Shown here one piece after another: positions 22,531 through 34,079 of a stretch of DNA of 64,000 nt. A model generated the notes under the pieces. It was not told the origin of the DNA, searched no databases, and saw only the letters and a list, made by a program, of their open reading frames with translations. Numbering within the stretch: position 1 is the first letter of the stretch; each line of letters starts with the position of its first letter. The translations under genes were made by a program, and so were the position numbers. Source of the stretch: Amyelois transitella (taxonomy: Eukaryota > Arthropoda > Insecta > Lepidoptera > Pyralidae); assembly GCF_032362555.1 (NCBI RefSeq), contig NC_083525.1, forward strand, positions 7,735,501-7,799,500, in the 5' to 3' direction.

Positions 22531-22904
22531 TTTGATTTTTGTAACTTTTATATACTTGGAATGTTTATTTTATTCTCGCAATGAAAAATATTGAAAATTG
22601 GTCTGACATTCAATTTTGAAATACTTATTTTACGGCTCTGACAATGACATTGTTTTTTTCCGCATAAAATAGGCTTCAAGGATCATTTATACGAGCCGAA
22701 TACACAAAAACGGGTTAAAGTCGCTCCATGTAAAGGCTCTTACTTGACATTGACGTGGAATTTGACAGCAAAAAATTACATCACTATCAAAGCCAGAGAC
22801 AAGCAGTTTCTTCCTCTATCTATCAAAGGTCGGCTGGGTCAGGTGGAACTGCTGAATTAAATTATTTTATTTCAATAATTATACACGTCAATTTATCTCT
22901 AAAA
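22531..22904. promoter_or_regulatory. Shared bidirectional promoter, Vps45 / Mdh2
   Basis: 374 bp separate the two start codons, which point away from each other. No SINE or other insertion is present. I see no textbook TATA box at a sensible distance on either side, which fits two housekeeping genes. Both 5' UTRs must lie inside this interval unless 5' non-coding exons exist. Confidence 0.7.
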
Positions 22905-25900
22905 ATGTTTTCGCGAGCCCTGAGACCCGTTGCCAATGGCGTGTACTCCCAGACTAGTTCCATGAACTTCTCCACTACCTCTCAGGTAAGATTTTTTGTA
23001 CATATCAAAGTACTTCATTATTATCTATTTCATTGAAAATTTTACTATGAAATGATTTATATGTTCCAGCTTATGACCTCTTAACTCTCATTGTTCAAAA
23101 CCCTGATTAGCACTGACAAATAAATCTTTTTTCAGAGGAATTTCAAAGTAGTGGTAGCTGGTGCCTCCGGTGGCATCGGCCAACCCTTGGGACTCCTGCT
23201 CAAACAAAACCCTCTCATAACCCGCCTGGCCCTGTACGATATCGCGCCGGTGACCCCTGGAGTGGCCGTGGACCTGTCACACATGGACACTCCAGCTAAG
23301 GTCTCCGGCCACAAAGGACCTGAACAACTAGCAGATGCCATCAAAGGTAACCCTCAAAAGAACTCTTTATAAACACAGTCCATTGAAATGACCTTACAAA
23401 GTATTACATAACAAGAGGTTATGTTATGGTTACAAAATGAAATTTCTTATCTGTGCAAGGTACTTACAGATAAAATTACAAGGTTACGTGAGTAATAAGA
23501 TTTTGATGGTGTTTTTAGTGCATAAATATTGTAAAAAAAAATGTACTCAGTTAAGATTTGATTGACCTTGACATTTGTATATGTGTTGTTCATTAGCCTC
23601 TAAAAAAAACTTCATATCATAAATATATTGAATGAGAAAATTCTTCGTAATATTATTATTCATAACTCAATGCATAACACAAAAGTCTGAATTCATTCGT
23701 CATTTTTAATTTAAAGACTTAAGCTATCGTTCAATTAATATAAATGAATTATCCCTAATGTTCTGTGATCTAACAGGCAATTAGTGTCATTCTTTATCTG
23801 CGTAAATAGCCTATTGTATTCACTTTGGTTGATATGTTGGTAATAAATAATTAAACTTGATGGGTACTTAACCACATCAGAGGTGGGGGATTTGACCTTA
23901 AAACTCATGATCTGCTAGAAACAGTGATATCGATCAGTGATAAATTCAAATTCAAAACTTTTATTCGTTATTATGGGACACTTAAATATTACTTAATAAA
24001 TGTCATTACAGTTCACTATTAAGTTGTCTTTATTTCTTCGGGGGAAGACATTGATAGTCTATCAATAGTCTTTATTAGCGGCATTAATTTCAAAAATGAT
24101 TTTTAATCATGTGCAGCTAGATGGTTTACAATGGAAGTGAGACAGTGACAGGTTGCTAGACCAACTCTAAAAAGAAGAATTTCATGTTTTTAAGTTTTTA
24201 TTATTTAAATATATTTTTTGTATTTGTATGTGTTTGGATAAGTTATTGTAAAATTTTTATTGCTTTTTGATGGGGACTATTTTCTAACATATTTATTCTT
24301 CATGGTGGTATGTATAAATCCATAGTACAATCAGACTAAATATTTACAGTGCCTTATTGACACCATACCTGCCCTGCCTAGGATTTTTATTTGTTTAGGC
24401 TCATTCAAACAGTTAATAGGTAGTGCCGTGTGGTTCCTGGCACCAATACAAAAAAGAATAGGACCGCTCTATCTCTTTTCCATGGATGTCGTAAAAGGAG
24501 ACTAAGGGATTGGCTTACAAACTTGGGATTCTTCTTTTAGGCGATGGGCTAGCAACCTGTCACTATTTGAATCTCAATTCTATCATTAAGCCAAATAGCT
24601 GAGTGTGGTCATTCAGTCTTTTCAAGACTATTGGCTCTGTCTACCCCGCAAGGGATATAGACGTGACCATATGTATGTAATGAGTAGAACTTATTTAATA
24701 TCTCCAGGTGCTGACGTAGTAGTAATCCCCGCTGGAGTTCCCCGCAAGCCGGGAATGACCCGCGATGACCTCTTCAACACGAACGCGTCCATCGTCCGCG
24801 ACCTGGCCATCAACATCGCACAGAATGCACCCAAGGCCATAGTGGCCATCATCACCAACCCGGTTAACTCCATGGTGCCTATCGCTTCTGAAGTTCTGAA
24901 GAAGGTGAGAATCATCATCTCTTTAAGTTATTTGGTTGAACCAGTTGCAAGGACCTGGGTCTGCTTTCCGGCATCTTTCCTTCCACTTTGACCAGTTTGC
25001 AGGGTCTTCAGTTTCAAAACATAAGCCAAAATAATATAATAAGATAAAATTATGAGCATTTTTTTAATTTGAGTAAACTTTATACGTCTACTACAAAATA
25101 TAGTTTTTATTTAGCTAGCAACCTGTCACTATTTGATTCACGATTCCTGAATAAGTCCGCCTTTGTACCATCTCTATCTGTTTTGTATGTTTAAACTCTT
25201 ATGGTGCAATAAAGAGTTTTATCTATCTATCTATCTAAAAACCATGCAGCTGAGCGTGACCTTTCAATCTATTCAAGACTGTTGGTTCTGTTCTGTTTAG
25301 CCCGCAGGGGACGTAGACGTGACTATATGTATGTATGTATTTCCGCCAGTTAAATGGATTAACTGTTTAAAAATACATTACTTATTATTGCTGATAAAAT
25401 ACATCATTGTTTATTGCACACTATCTTGATGGTATAATGTAATCTTGGTATTAATAGACTCAGTATTACGTTAGAAACGTCAGGGCTATCTGAGGGCAAT
25501 TTAAACGTTTGTTTGTGGTCAAAACAACTGCCTATTTTAACACAAGATTCTTATAACTATAACATAATTTTCCAGAGCCTTTATATATTTAATATATGTA
25601 CATACATACATATGGTCACGTCTATATCCCTTGCGGGGTAGACAGAGCCAACAGTCTAGAACAGACTGAATGGCCACGTTCAGCTATTTAGCTTAATGAT
25701 AGAATTGAGATTCAAACAGTGACAGTTAATATAATATGTTTATATTTATTATAGTTTAAATTTTAAACGTATGAATTTAAATTTTTGAAATGAAAGTCCA
25801 TATTATAATGGTCCATCATTATAATATGGACTTTCATTTCAAAAAATCTAGTAATATTTGTGTATACAAATATCTCGTTTTATAGTATACTCGTAGGTAC

Positions 25901-28535
25901 ATATTATATAGAAGATATTCACCTAGTCAATCGGATATTGTATATTTAAATTGAATGTGAAGTGCGGTTCCGGGCACCAATATAAAAACAATAGGACCTC
26001 TCCATCTCTTTCCCATGGATGTCGTAAAAGTCGAGTAAGGGATAAGCTTACAAACTTTCTTTTTTAGGCGATGAGCTATCAACCTGTCACTATTTGAATC
26101 TCAATTCTATTATTAAGCCCAACAGCTGATCGTGGCCTATCAGTATTTTCAAGACTGTTGGCTCTGTCTACCCCGCAAGGGTTATAGAGTGATTATAAGT
26201 AAGTACATATAGTGTAGGCCACGTTAATAATAACTGTATTCCTTAATGATGTAATTGAGATTCAAATAGTGACAGGTTGCTAGTCTATCGCCTTAAAGAA
26301 TAATTCCAAATTTATTAGCTCAGAAGAGAGTAATAAAAAGAGATGGAGCGGCCCAATTTGTCCCGTATATATTTATTTATATATTTATATTATATTAAAA
26401 AAAAAAAAAAAAAAACTTTTTTCCATAAGAAAGTTAGTACAATTAAATTAAAATTTGTTATTACCAGGCTGGGGTATACGACCCCAGACGCGTCCTGGGC
26501 GTCACCACCCTCGACGTGGTCCGAGCGGCCGCGTTCATCGGCGAGATCAACGGTGTGGACCCGCGCAGTGTCACGATACCGGTGATAGGCGGTCACTCCG
26601 GAGTCACCATCCTGCCCGTGCTGAGTCAGAGTCAGCCGGCGGTGAAGCTGACCGACCAGGGCAAGATCAAGGCGCTCACTGAGAGGATACAGGAGGCGGG
26701 GACTGAGGTGGGATGTTTAAATGTTTTTTTTTTTTTTTTGCGCAAAAGAAATTTTTTTGTTTGACGTCCAACCAATGTTGTGAAAGTAAGTTTTGACAAT
26801 TATTAAGCGATATGAAGTATTCTCTAATAATGAATAAGAATTTGAATTTGAAAAAATACATACATACATACATATGTTCACGTCTATATCCCTTGCGGGG
26901 TAGACAGAGCCAACAGTCTTGAAAGGACTGAATGGCCATGTTAAAAAATATTTGATAAAATTTAGGATTTTGAGAAAAGAAGAATCTCAAGTTTATAGTT
27001 CAATCCCTTAATCGCCTTACGACATCCATGGCCAAGGGAGGAAGTGGTCGTATTCTTTTTTCTATTGGTGCCGAGAACCACACAGCAGTTTACAAAAATA
27101 TGAAGTAAATTTTTTTTTTTTTTTCATCCAATACGCAATATGTTGTGTTTTCAGGTAGTCAAGGCTAAGGCTGGCGGCGGTTCAGCCACGTTGTCTATGG
27201 CGTATGCTGGAGCCAGGCTCACCAACTCTGTGCTGAGAGGACTCAACGTGAGTGACCTTTATTTTATCAACTATTTTTTATTTTTATTTACTAGCTTAGG
27301 AATCTAATCAAAGATTAGTATGATTGACATTGGTTAATCCACACTAATAATGAAAAGGAAAGATTTTTATTTTTGTTGCGAATAAAATCAAAAACTACTG
27401 AATCGATTTTGATGAAATTTGATACAAGCATAGAATATAAGATACTTTTTTTCTGGAATTTCCCACGGGAGCGAAGCCCCGCGCATAAACTTGTTTACCA
27501 TATACAAAGTTATATCAAAGGGCCACTAGTTTACCCGTTAAAGCGTATCAGAAAGATAGACAGACATAGTTTCCCATTTATAATATTGGATTACTCACTG
27601 GGCCAGCGAAATCACCAAGCATTTTTTCTTTAAACACATATGTCAAATTCAAATTCTGGGATGCCATAAGAAGAAGAAGAATGATAGAAGTTATTTAGGA
27701 GTACACAGCGAGCCTCTACAGTTCTAGCACGCTTAAGAGGCTTATAATGTAATACTCTGTCCTTGCTCAATCAACGCCAATGATTCTTCAGCCTTCCAAA
27801 TGTATTTTTGATAACCATATCCAATGCTTTTCTTTACACTTTCCTGTCGTGGGCCTGCTGGAAGAAATTTCTCTAGAAATAAATAGTGCCCTTGTACTGA
27901 ATTTCTCCTTATTTTAAGTTTTATTCTTATTTCCCTTGATGAACATAAATTAATACTAATATTATAAAGCTGAAGAGTTTGTTTGTTTGTTTGAACGCGC
28001 TAATCTCAGGAACTACAGGTTCGAATTAAAAAAATCTTTTTTTGTTGGATAGACCATTTATCGAGGAAGGCTTGGCTATTAAAATCACACTGCAACTATA
28101 AGGAGCGAAGAAATAATGGAGAATGTGAAAAAAATCGGGGAAAATTATTCATACTTGAGGGCTTCAATGGTGATCAAAATAACTATTCCACGCGGACGAA
28201 GTCGCGGGCACAGCTAGTATATAAATAAAATAAATAAACTTCACTTGCTGCGCAATGTCTGTCATTGTATGTTGCTTCTGCTATACTACTTATACGCTTT
28301 AAAAATAAAAATAATTTCTCAACAGGGCGACTCGAACGTGGTAGAATGCGCGTACGTCAAATCCGACCTGACTGAGGCGGCTTACTTCGCGAACCCACTG
28401 GTTCTCGGCAAGAACGGAGTGGAGAAGAACCTCGGGTTCGGAAAATTGAACGCGTACGAACAAGAACTACTCAAAGCCGCTATCCCCGAACTACTGAAGA
28501 ACATCAAAACTGGAGAGGATTTCGCTAAAAAGTAA
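22905..28535 (+). CDS. Mdh2: Malate dehydrogenase, mitochondrial, complete
   Basis: Six exons: 22905-22985, 23136-23346, 24708-24904, 26468-26707, 27155-27247 and 28326-28535 (TAA 28533). They give 343 aa, close to the usual 338. The first 27 or so residues ([13 protein letters not shown], rich in Arg, Ser and Thr) are a mitochondrial targeting peptide. The NAD-binding GASGGIG is at 36-42. The substrate-binding arginines are in VPRKPGMTR (110 and 116), followed by ITNPVNS, and the catalytic histidine is 206 in IGGHSG. The C-terminus is GEDFAKK. The enzyme interconverts malate and oxaloacetate with NAD in the TCA cycle and malate-aspartate shuttle. All key residues are present. Introns 2 to 4 are filled with SINE A copies, intron 5 with H1. 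The gene converges on Smr. Confidence 0.97.
24424..24681 (+). mobile_element. SINE A, full copy
   Basis: GTGCCGTGTGGTTCCTGGCA to GACGTGACCATATGTATGTA; it ends only about 25 bp before the acceptor of Mdh2 exon 3. Confidence 0.85.
25109..25341 (+). mobile_element. SINE A, decayed and interrupted
   Basis: AGCTAGCAACCTGTCACTAT, then about 120 bp of unrelated sequence with an ATCT run, then AGCTGAGCGTGACCTTTCAA to GACGTGACTATATGTATGTA. Confidence 0.65.
25596..25728 (-). mobile_element. SINE A, truncated
   Basis: ACATACATATGGTCACGTCT to GAGATTCAAACAGTGACAG; half of the unit. Confidence 0.75.
25782..25845. repeat. Perfect hairpin, 29-bp arms
   Basis: The left arm 25782-25810 (containing GAAATGAAAGTCCATATT) is exactly complementary to 25817-25845, with a 6-nt GTCCAT loop. 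It lies in Mdh2 intron 3 and may be a fold-back element remnant or recent DNA palindrome. Confidence 0.8.
25962..26200 (+). mobile_element. SINE A
   Basis: GTGCGGTTCCGGGCACCAAT through CTACCCCGCAAGGGTTATAG. It faces a reverse fragment at 26204-26350, so the intron RNA could fold back. Confidence 0.75.
26204..26350 (-). mobile_element. SINE A, reverse fragment
   Basis: GTGTAGGCCACGTT, then AATTGAGATTCAAATAGTGA to AAAAAGAGATGG. A SINE B tail (AATTTGTCCCGTATATATTT) follows immediately at about 26355. Confidence 0.65.
26857..27090 (-). mobile_element. SINE A
   Basis: TACATACATATGTTCACGTC to TTGGTGCCGAGAACCACACA, with a central deletion; the nearest Mdh2 acceptor is 65 bp further on. Confidence 0.75.
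27953..28218 (+). mobile_element. Helitron-like element H1
   Basis: TACTAATATTATAAAGCTGA to GTCGCGGGCACAGCTAGT in the last Mdh2 intron, the cleanest H1 copy here. Confidence 0.7.
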
Positions 28536-29352
28536 ATAAAAACGCGCGTAGGACTTGACACGCCGATAATTTTGTGGTTACAAGTACCTATTATCGGGCA
28601 TTGGCGTATGTAATATTGGTATTTTGGATTGCGGTAACACGTGCCTGTTGAAAGTAACTTGTGTTTGGTACAGTAAGGTTATAATTGTATCGATTACTCG
28701 GTATTGAATATCAGTAATAGGTATTGAATATATTGCGTGTAGGTATTTGTTATCGTGATCTTAATTTGATATCAATAATTGTATAACTATATTGTTAATA
28801 GGTATTTGTAGCTGTATAAATATATAGCACATATATTAGGATAGGACATTTTCTGTCCTCTTATATTGGTGTCGGTTTCAAGTCCTGGTTGTAGGTGGCG
28901 CTAGTGTGTTAAGAAGGAAGTGTATAGTTCAACTTTCTAAAGTATATTATCTGTCACACGGTTACTAACGTTGCTTTTGACATTACCGTGATCGAATCGC
29001 GTTTAAGTGATAATTATTTTTTAAATATATTTTTATATATATATATGTATATATTTTGTTTTGTCAATCATCAATTTTATCATGTTAACATTAAGTGGAA
29101 TAACAATAGACCACGTCGTATGTGGCGCCATCTACATATAAAATATAGTTTTTTTTTATCTGTACTGGTAGGTAACGGGCCTAACTCGTGTAGAAATATA
29201 TATAAACGAATTTAGTTATCCTAATTTATTTGTATAGTATATTTTAACCCTGCATTTTAAGTCCGTTGCGGTATAATTAAGAACAATATACCAAAGTTGC
29301 CATGTGGTGAATGATTTTGTAAATATACATGTTTATGCGTACGTTTATTAAA
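28536..29352 (+). other. Mdh2 3' UTR, ending near an ATTAAA signal
   Basis: AT-rich sequence without insertions after the Mdh2 stop. ATTAAA at 29347-29352 is the likeliest poly(A) signal. No other gene is seen in it. Confidence 0.5.
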
Positions 29353-31080
29353 TGAATGTCCTTTCCATGAACTTTGTTTCTCATTTTTGACCGGGACTTT
29401 ACTCCCGTTGACCCAGATTATCCTAAATTTCGTCATATTTTATTTGCTCCACTTTGCACCACTTGTGGGGCAGAAGGAAATGCCTGTTCCAGTACAATCT
29501 GCCCTACAAATTGCATAGTGGGCATTTTTATTTTGTTTACAATTCAGTATAGTATCTTTGACTAGAGTGAAGTAAAATGACAACGTCATCCTATCTCAAA
29601 CACAAAAGTAGTGAATACACCAAATTTGAAATATCCACACAAAATTTTTGCGAAATCTGTTCAAATTTCGCGTGTATTTAAAGATGGTATATGTCTGGCG
29701 CCTTTTTGGTAATCGAAAAGAGGATATACAAAATCTAACGCTACTGTTACGAACATTCTGAATGTGATGATGTTTAACTGTGATAAGGTAGTTGATGTTT
29801 GTTTTTTATGTCAGACAAAGTAACCGATCTTTTTTTTTTGTAGCAAATTAAAAGCTCTTTATTTTTGGGATCATTTGAACTAACTAACAAGGAATGGGTC
29901 ATTTACCAGTAAAATGTATAAGAGATTTCAAGATTTTATTGCATATTGTTTCTGATTAGACAAATATCTCACAAGTTTCGTAAATACGCAACGAAATTGC
30001 ACATTTTGTCGTACACCCGTAAATGCGATTGGTTTTCGTATATTTCTATATATGTTTCCACCATGAGTAACACCAAATATGCAGAAAACACCGTCACACC
30101 AGTCCAAGCGCGCTGTTTTGGGTTGCTGTAACTGAATCTTGTACTTTTCTCCATATCACCAATGTCCACGGCGGCAGCTATAATATTATCTCCTCTGGAT
30201 ATGATCCTTTAGATATCTAGAGTTCAATGGATATAATCCCTCAAGACATATTGTGCATTATTGTATTAGAGCACCGCTCGGTCACCCAGGCACTGAAAAC
30301 AATTATCTTTAAAACCTTACGATTTTCCCATCGGATTATCTTTTTGTTTCAGACAACGTAAACGGAGGCCTGATATAAAATATATAAAAAAAAGTACACC
30401 TTAATATTTACAAAATACCTACCTACAATACAAGTTGGAAACGATGTGAATCCATGAAGGTATTTTTATTTGTAACTTTTGACATTACGTGTGGCGGTCT
30501 TACGTGGAGAAAAGGTTTTTTTTTTGTTTATTTCACTTATATTCAAATCAAAATATATTATTTTATTCAATAATAGTTTTACTATAATGTTTCTGAAGTG
30601 CCAAATACTGTCCAATACAGATGGACTGAAGTTTGGCAAGTGTTCAGATTATTTTTAGACTGAGAATGCCTGATATATGCCACGTAGTAGACAGAAAGTG
30701 TGGCGTAGTAACATCATTGCAGTAATTTTTTTTACATACATTAAATCATGCCTCTTTCCCGGCGGGGTAGACTGAGAATATATATTTACCCTCTCTTTCA
30801 ATTGGCCATAGTAATTATCATCTCGACAGCATGGAGTTCACTGCTAGACATAAATATTCCACAAGTTTTCCATGACCTCTGGTAAAAAAAAATATAAAAA
30901 AATACTTCCTTATCCAGCTCAAAATAATCTAGAAAAGTATTCTTACCAAATGAAACACACAAATCTGTTTGCATCTTATTTATTGATTTGTCCTCACAAA
31001 ACTTTGTTTTTGCTTATGATCGGACTTACAGGGATTATGTTTCTTGGGCTACTTACATAACATTACAGTTTTATAAAGAA
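29353..31080. other. Convergent intergenic region Mdh2 / Smr
   Basis: No coding exon recognised. A SINE A/LINE-tail scrap (AATCATGCCTCTTTCCCGG) sits near 30744. Several TTTATT motifs (AATAAA on the minus strand, for example near 29862, 30526 and 30974) could end the Smr transcript. Confidence 0.4.
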
Positions 31081-31397
31081 ATCACAGAGGCGTCGCGCCC
31101 CGCGCCCGAAGTCAGTCGATTAAAACATACTTGAAAACATTTTACAAATTGTGCCGGCCGGGTTATACACGCGCGCGAAATTTGCTTGGCCGCTGCGCAA
31201 ATATTGTACCACAGACAATTTTTTTTTTTAGTTTCACTTGACTATTTTTTTCTAACCATTTATTTTTTATTTCACATGTCAGTTCTCATCATTTGTTATT
31301 ATTTTTCTAATGTTACATGTTCTTGATTACATTGCCTTAAAACCATAGATTTAATACATTTTCCAAATTTACATGTGTATATTTAACACCATTGTAC

Positions 31398-31460
31398 AGT
31401 GGGCCACATAGAATAACGTACCTTTGATACGAAGGTACACTCTTTTATGTGCCCCACTGC
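31398..31460. repeat. Imperfect hairpin
   Basis: CAGTGGGCCACATAGAATAA and its partner ending TTATGTGCCCCACTG pair with a few mismatches around GTACCTTTGATACGAAGGTAC. It resembles a tiny Tc1/mariner fold-back remnant with a TA-flanked CAGTG end. Confidence 0.55.
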
Positions 31461-32091
31461 CCGATTTATTCAAGTGAGATTGAAAATATAGCTTTATTTT
31501 AATTTCTGATTTTGACGTTCGTAGAAATAAAAAAAAATATACCGGTTTTCTAAGCCTAAGCTTAGATAAAAACCAGTTTTCAGTAGCCCTTGTTATTATT
31601 TTGCGCAGCGGCCCAGCACTATCTGCCCTGACAATCAGGGTAAATATGTAGGGAATGATTATTCGATTTTGAATATATTTAGACTCGATTTAAACCCCCT
31701 GGTTTACGAGTCACCGTCACTTAACTAGATTTACATGAGAAATAAATTCGACGCGTCATCTGGGAAGCAATGTTACCTATGGTTCACATAATGTGTTCAT
31801 TCTCAATTCTGAGAAGACTGCACGAGTTTTTAAACACGATTATCATATATTTATTTTTAATTAATTTTGTTTTTTTTTTTGTGAATTTAATTCGTTTCGA
31901 GTAGTATCTCATCAAATCTGATTCAGATCAAGTGGATGATAGCTAACCAAAATTATCACTATAATCTCATGTAGTCAACTCAAAATTCGTATAAAATCTT
32001 TATATGAAACCCATCAATTAGTATGAGAACCCGCAGCTACTGAGCGACATCGCGCGGGTAGAGCCCGACCGGCGGCGCGCGGACGCGGCTC

Positions 32092-32150
32092 GCACTCACT
32101 CCACTCTCACTCCACTCTCGCTCGCCACTCACTCTCACTCCACTCGACCG
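32092..32150. repeat. CACTC/CTCACT minisatellite
   Basis: About seven loose copies of CACTCTCACTC or CCACTCTCGCTC in tandem, inside a GC-rich patch of the putative Smr 3' UTR. Confidence 0.7.
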
Positions 32151-33439
32151 TACGCGGCCGCGTCGCCGACCTAACTAAAAAATGAAATCTCTATAGTAAA
32201 ACTTACCTAACCTTCTATATAATTACAAATGCACAGTGTTTACACAGTAACCATACACTTTTACATATGTATATAATTTACCGCGTACGGAGCGCCATTC
32301 GCGCGCCCGTCGGAGCCCCGGTCTGTAGAAAATTCGCGTCGGCACGGACTTCGCTGCGACAACGAGCTATACAGAAACGATGCGATGAACTATTTACATG
32401 AAGTGGCGATCACTACGCGCTAACTACCGAGATGGGTGCGTCAGCGAAATCCGAAGCGAAGCGTTACAAAAACTTAATACAAAAGCTAAATTAAATCGGG
32501 CGGCGGCGCAATCGATCGATTCTCGATTGCCCCCCCTCCCCCGGACCGACACGAGTCGAGTCCGGAACAGAAATCGTAAAATGCAGCGCGTGGCGTCTAT
32601 ACATAATGTACAAGTTAGTGTAGCTACGTAATGGACGAGGTCGCGCGGAGATCGCGAGCTCGGCGATGGAAGACTGGATTAAACTTTACTTTAGAATCTG
32701 CCACTTAAAAATATGAGGTAATTTTTGCATCACAGCGGCAGTATCATTTAACAGTCACAAATTAACACATTCGCCAATTATGAAGGCTTAATTTAAGTCT
32801 TAACGCTACGACCTCCGCACTTAAAGCTTGCCACAACATGGTACATCCCTGTTTTTAAACTACAAATATACAATGTCTCTTCGGCGAGTCAGGGCACCCT
32901 GTTTGGACCACTTGTCACGTCCGTACCAATAAATACGAATCCTGACTGTATGTCACACAATGTCGTCACTTTAAAGTCATATCACTGTCAGTCCTTAAAT
33001 CTTGTAACAGGAAACTTCTATAAGCTTAGTTCAGGCTTTGGTGAGAGAACAAACTTACGCAGAAGTAGCTATTAATGACTATTTTTCTTCGCTTAGTTTA
33101 ATGATTTCTTGCGTTCGGGCATTGCCCGTTTTACTATCCAGCAGAGTTTTTAAATTTAGTTTCATATCAATTATTGTCTTATATGAATCTTGAAGCATAT
33201 ATTTTTTTGATGTCATATGTTAATAATAATTCTTTATTTCTATAGTCCGTGTTTCTTATTAATTAAATTTAATTCGTTGTTCCGTAGAAGTTATAGTAAT
33301 ATGTTTTACTAGTCCAGCTAATTTTGAGTTTTTTTTTTAAATATTTATTTTCATTGATTTTATTTTCATACAAGATTCCTTTTATCATTCTTTGTTAATC
33401 GGTAAACCGAGTTTACCTTTCCGCAAAATGTCAAGTAAT

Positions 33440-33720
33440 AGTTGTTATATGTTACAACAACAGTTGTAGCATGTTTCGAATTCAATTCTTCCGTGTTTCA
33501 ACAGTTCAATAAGCGGTTAAAGCTGTTTGCACAACAGTATTTCAACAACATTAGTGATGTTGTTTGGTGTTTTCAACATCATCAATTTTCGTAATGTTTC
33601 CAACACAAAAGACCCGTTGTTTCGTGTTCCAACAACATTTGTTGTATTATGTCTCCAACAACAGTCGTCCCGTTAATCATCAACATATCTGCCAGCAACG
33701 TGTTTGTAGTAGCGTGTTGA
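33440..33720. repeat. ACAACA/TGTTGT quasi-repeat block
   Basis: Some ten spaced variants of TTTCAACA, AACAACA and TTGTTG recur every 20 to 40 bp in both senses, so many local stems are possible (for example CAACAACATT with AATGTTGTTG-like partners). No known family fits. Confidence 0.5.
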
Positions 33721-34079
33721 CTATGGAATCACTTAGTGTCGCGCCCCGGCTTTCCTTATACTCATGTAAGAATGACGATTTGACGTCTATTTCCATGTGA
33801 AAGTCGTGTCATTTTGAGCTAACATTTTGAAGTCAAATAGGGCAGTCTTTAAAACAATTATAGCACGACAAAAGATGGTCCTATTCGAGTATTTCCTCAG
33901 TTGGTACTTCCCTTGAAGTATAGAAGATTGTTATCTAATTTTCATTGGTTTCTACCACATGGCATTTCCTGGTTGTTCCATGAAGCCACGACGCAGCTGG
34001 AGACTAGTCTTGTTTCAACCATAACTTGTACCACATCGGTACATCTAGGTTAACTACCGCCCACGCGAGGCGGCGGCCG

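Larger units (their letters stand above)
31081..34079 (-). other. Putative Smr 3' UTR
   Basis: Follows the Smr stop codon on the minus strand. It has no SINE A, B or C insertion although the coding introns next to it are full of them. It holds a GC-rich patch (32040-32650), a CACTC minisatellite, a hairpin near 31400 and a block of ACAACA/TGTTGT quasi-repeats (33440-33720). The 3' limit is not fixed. Confidence 0.45.
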
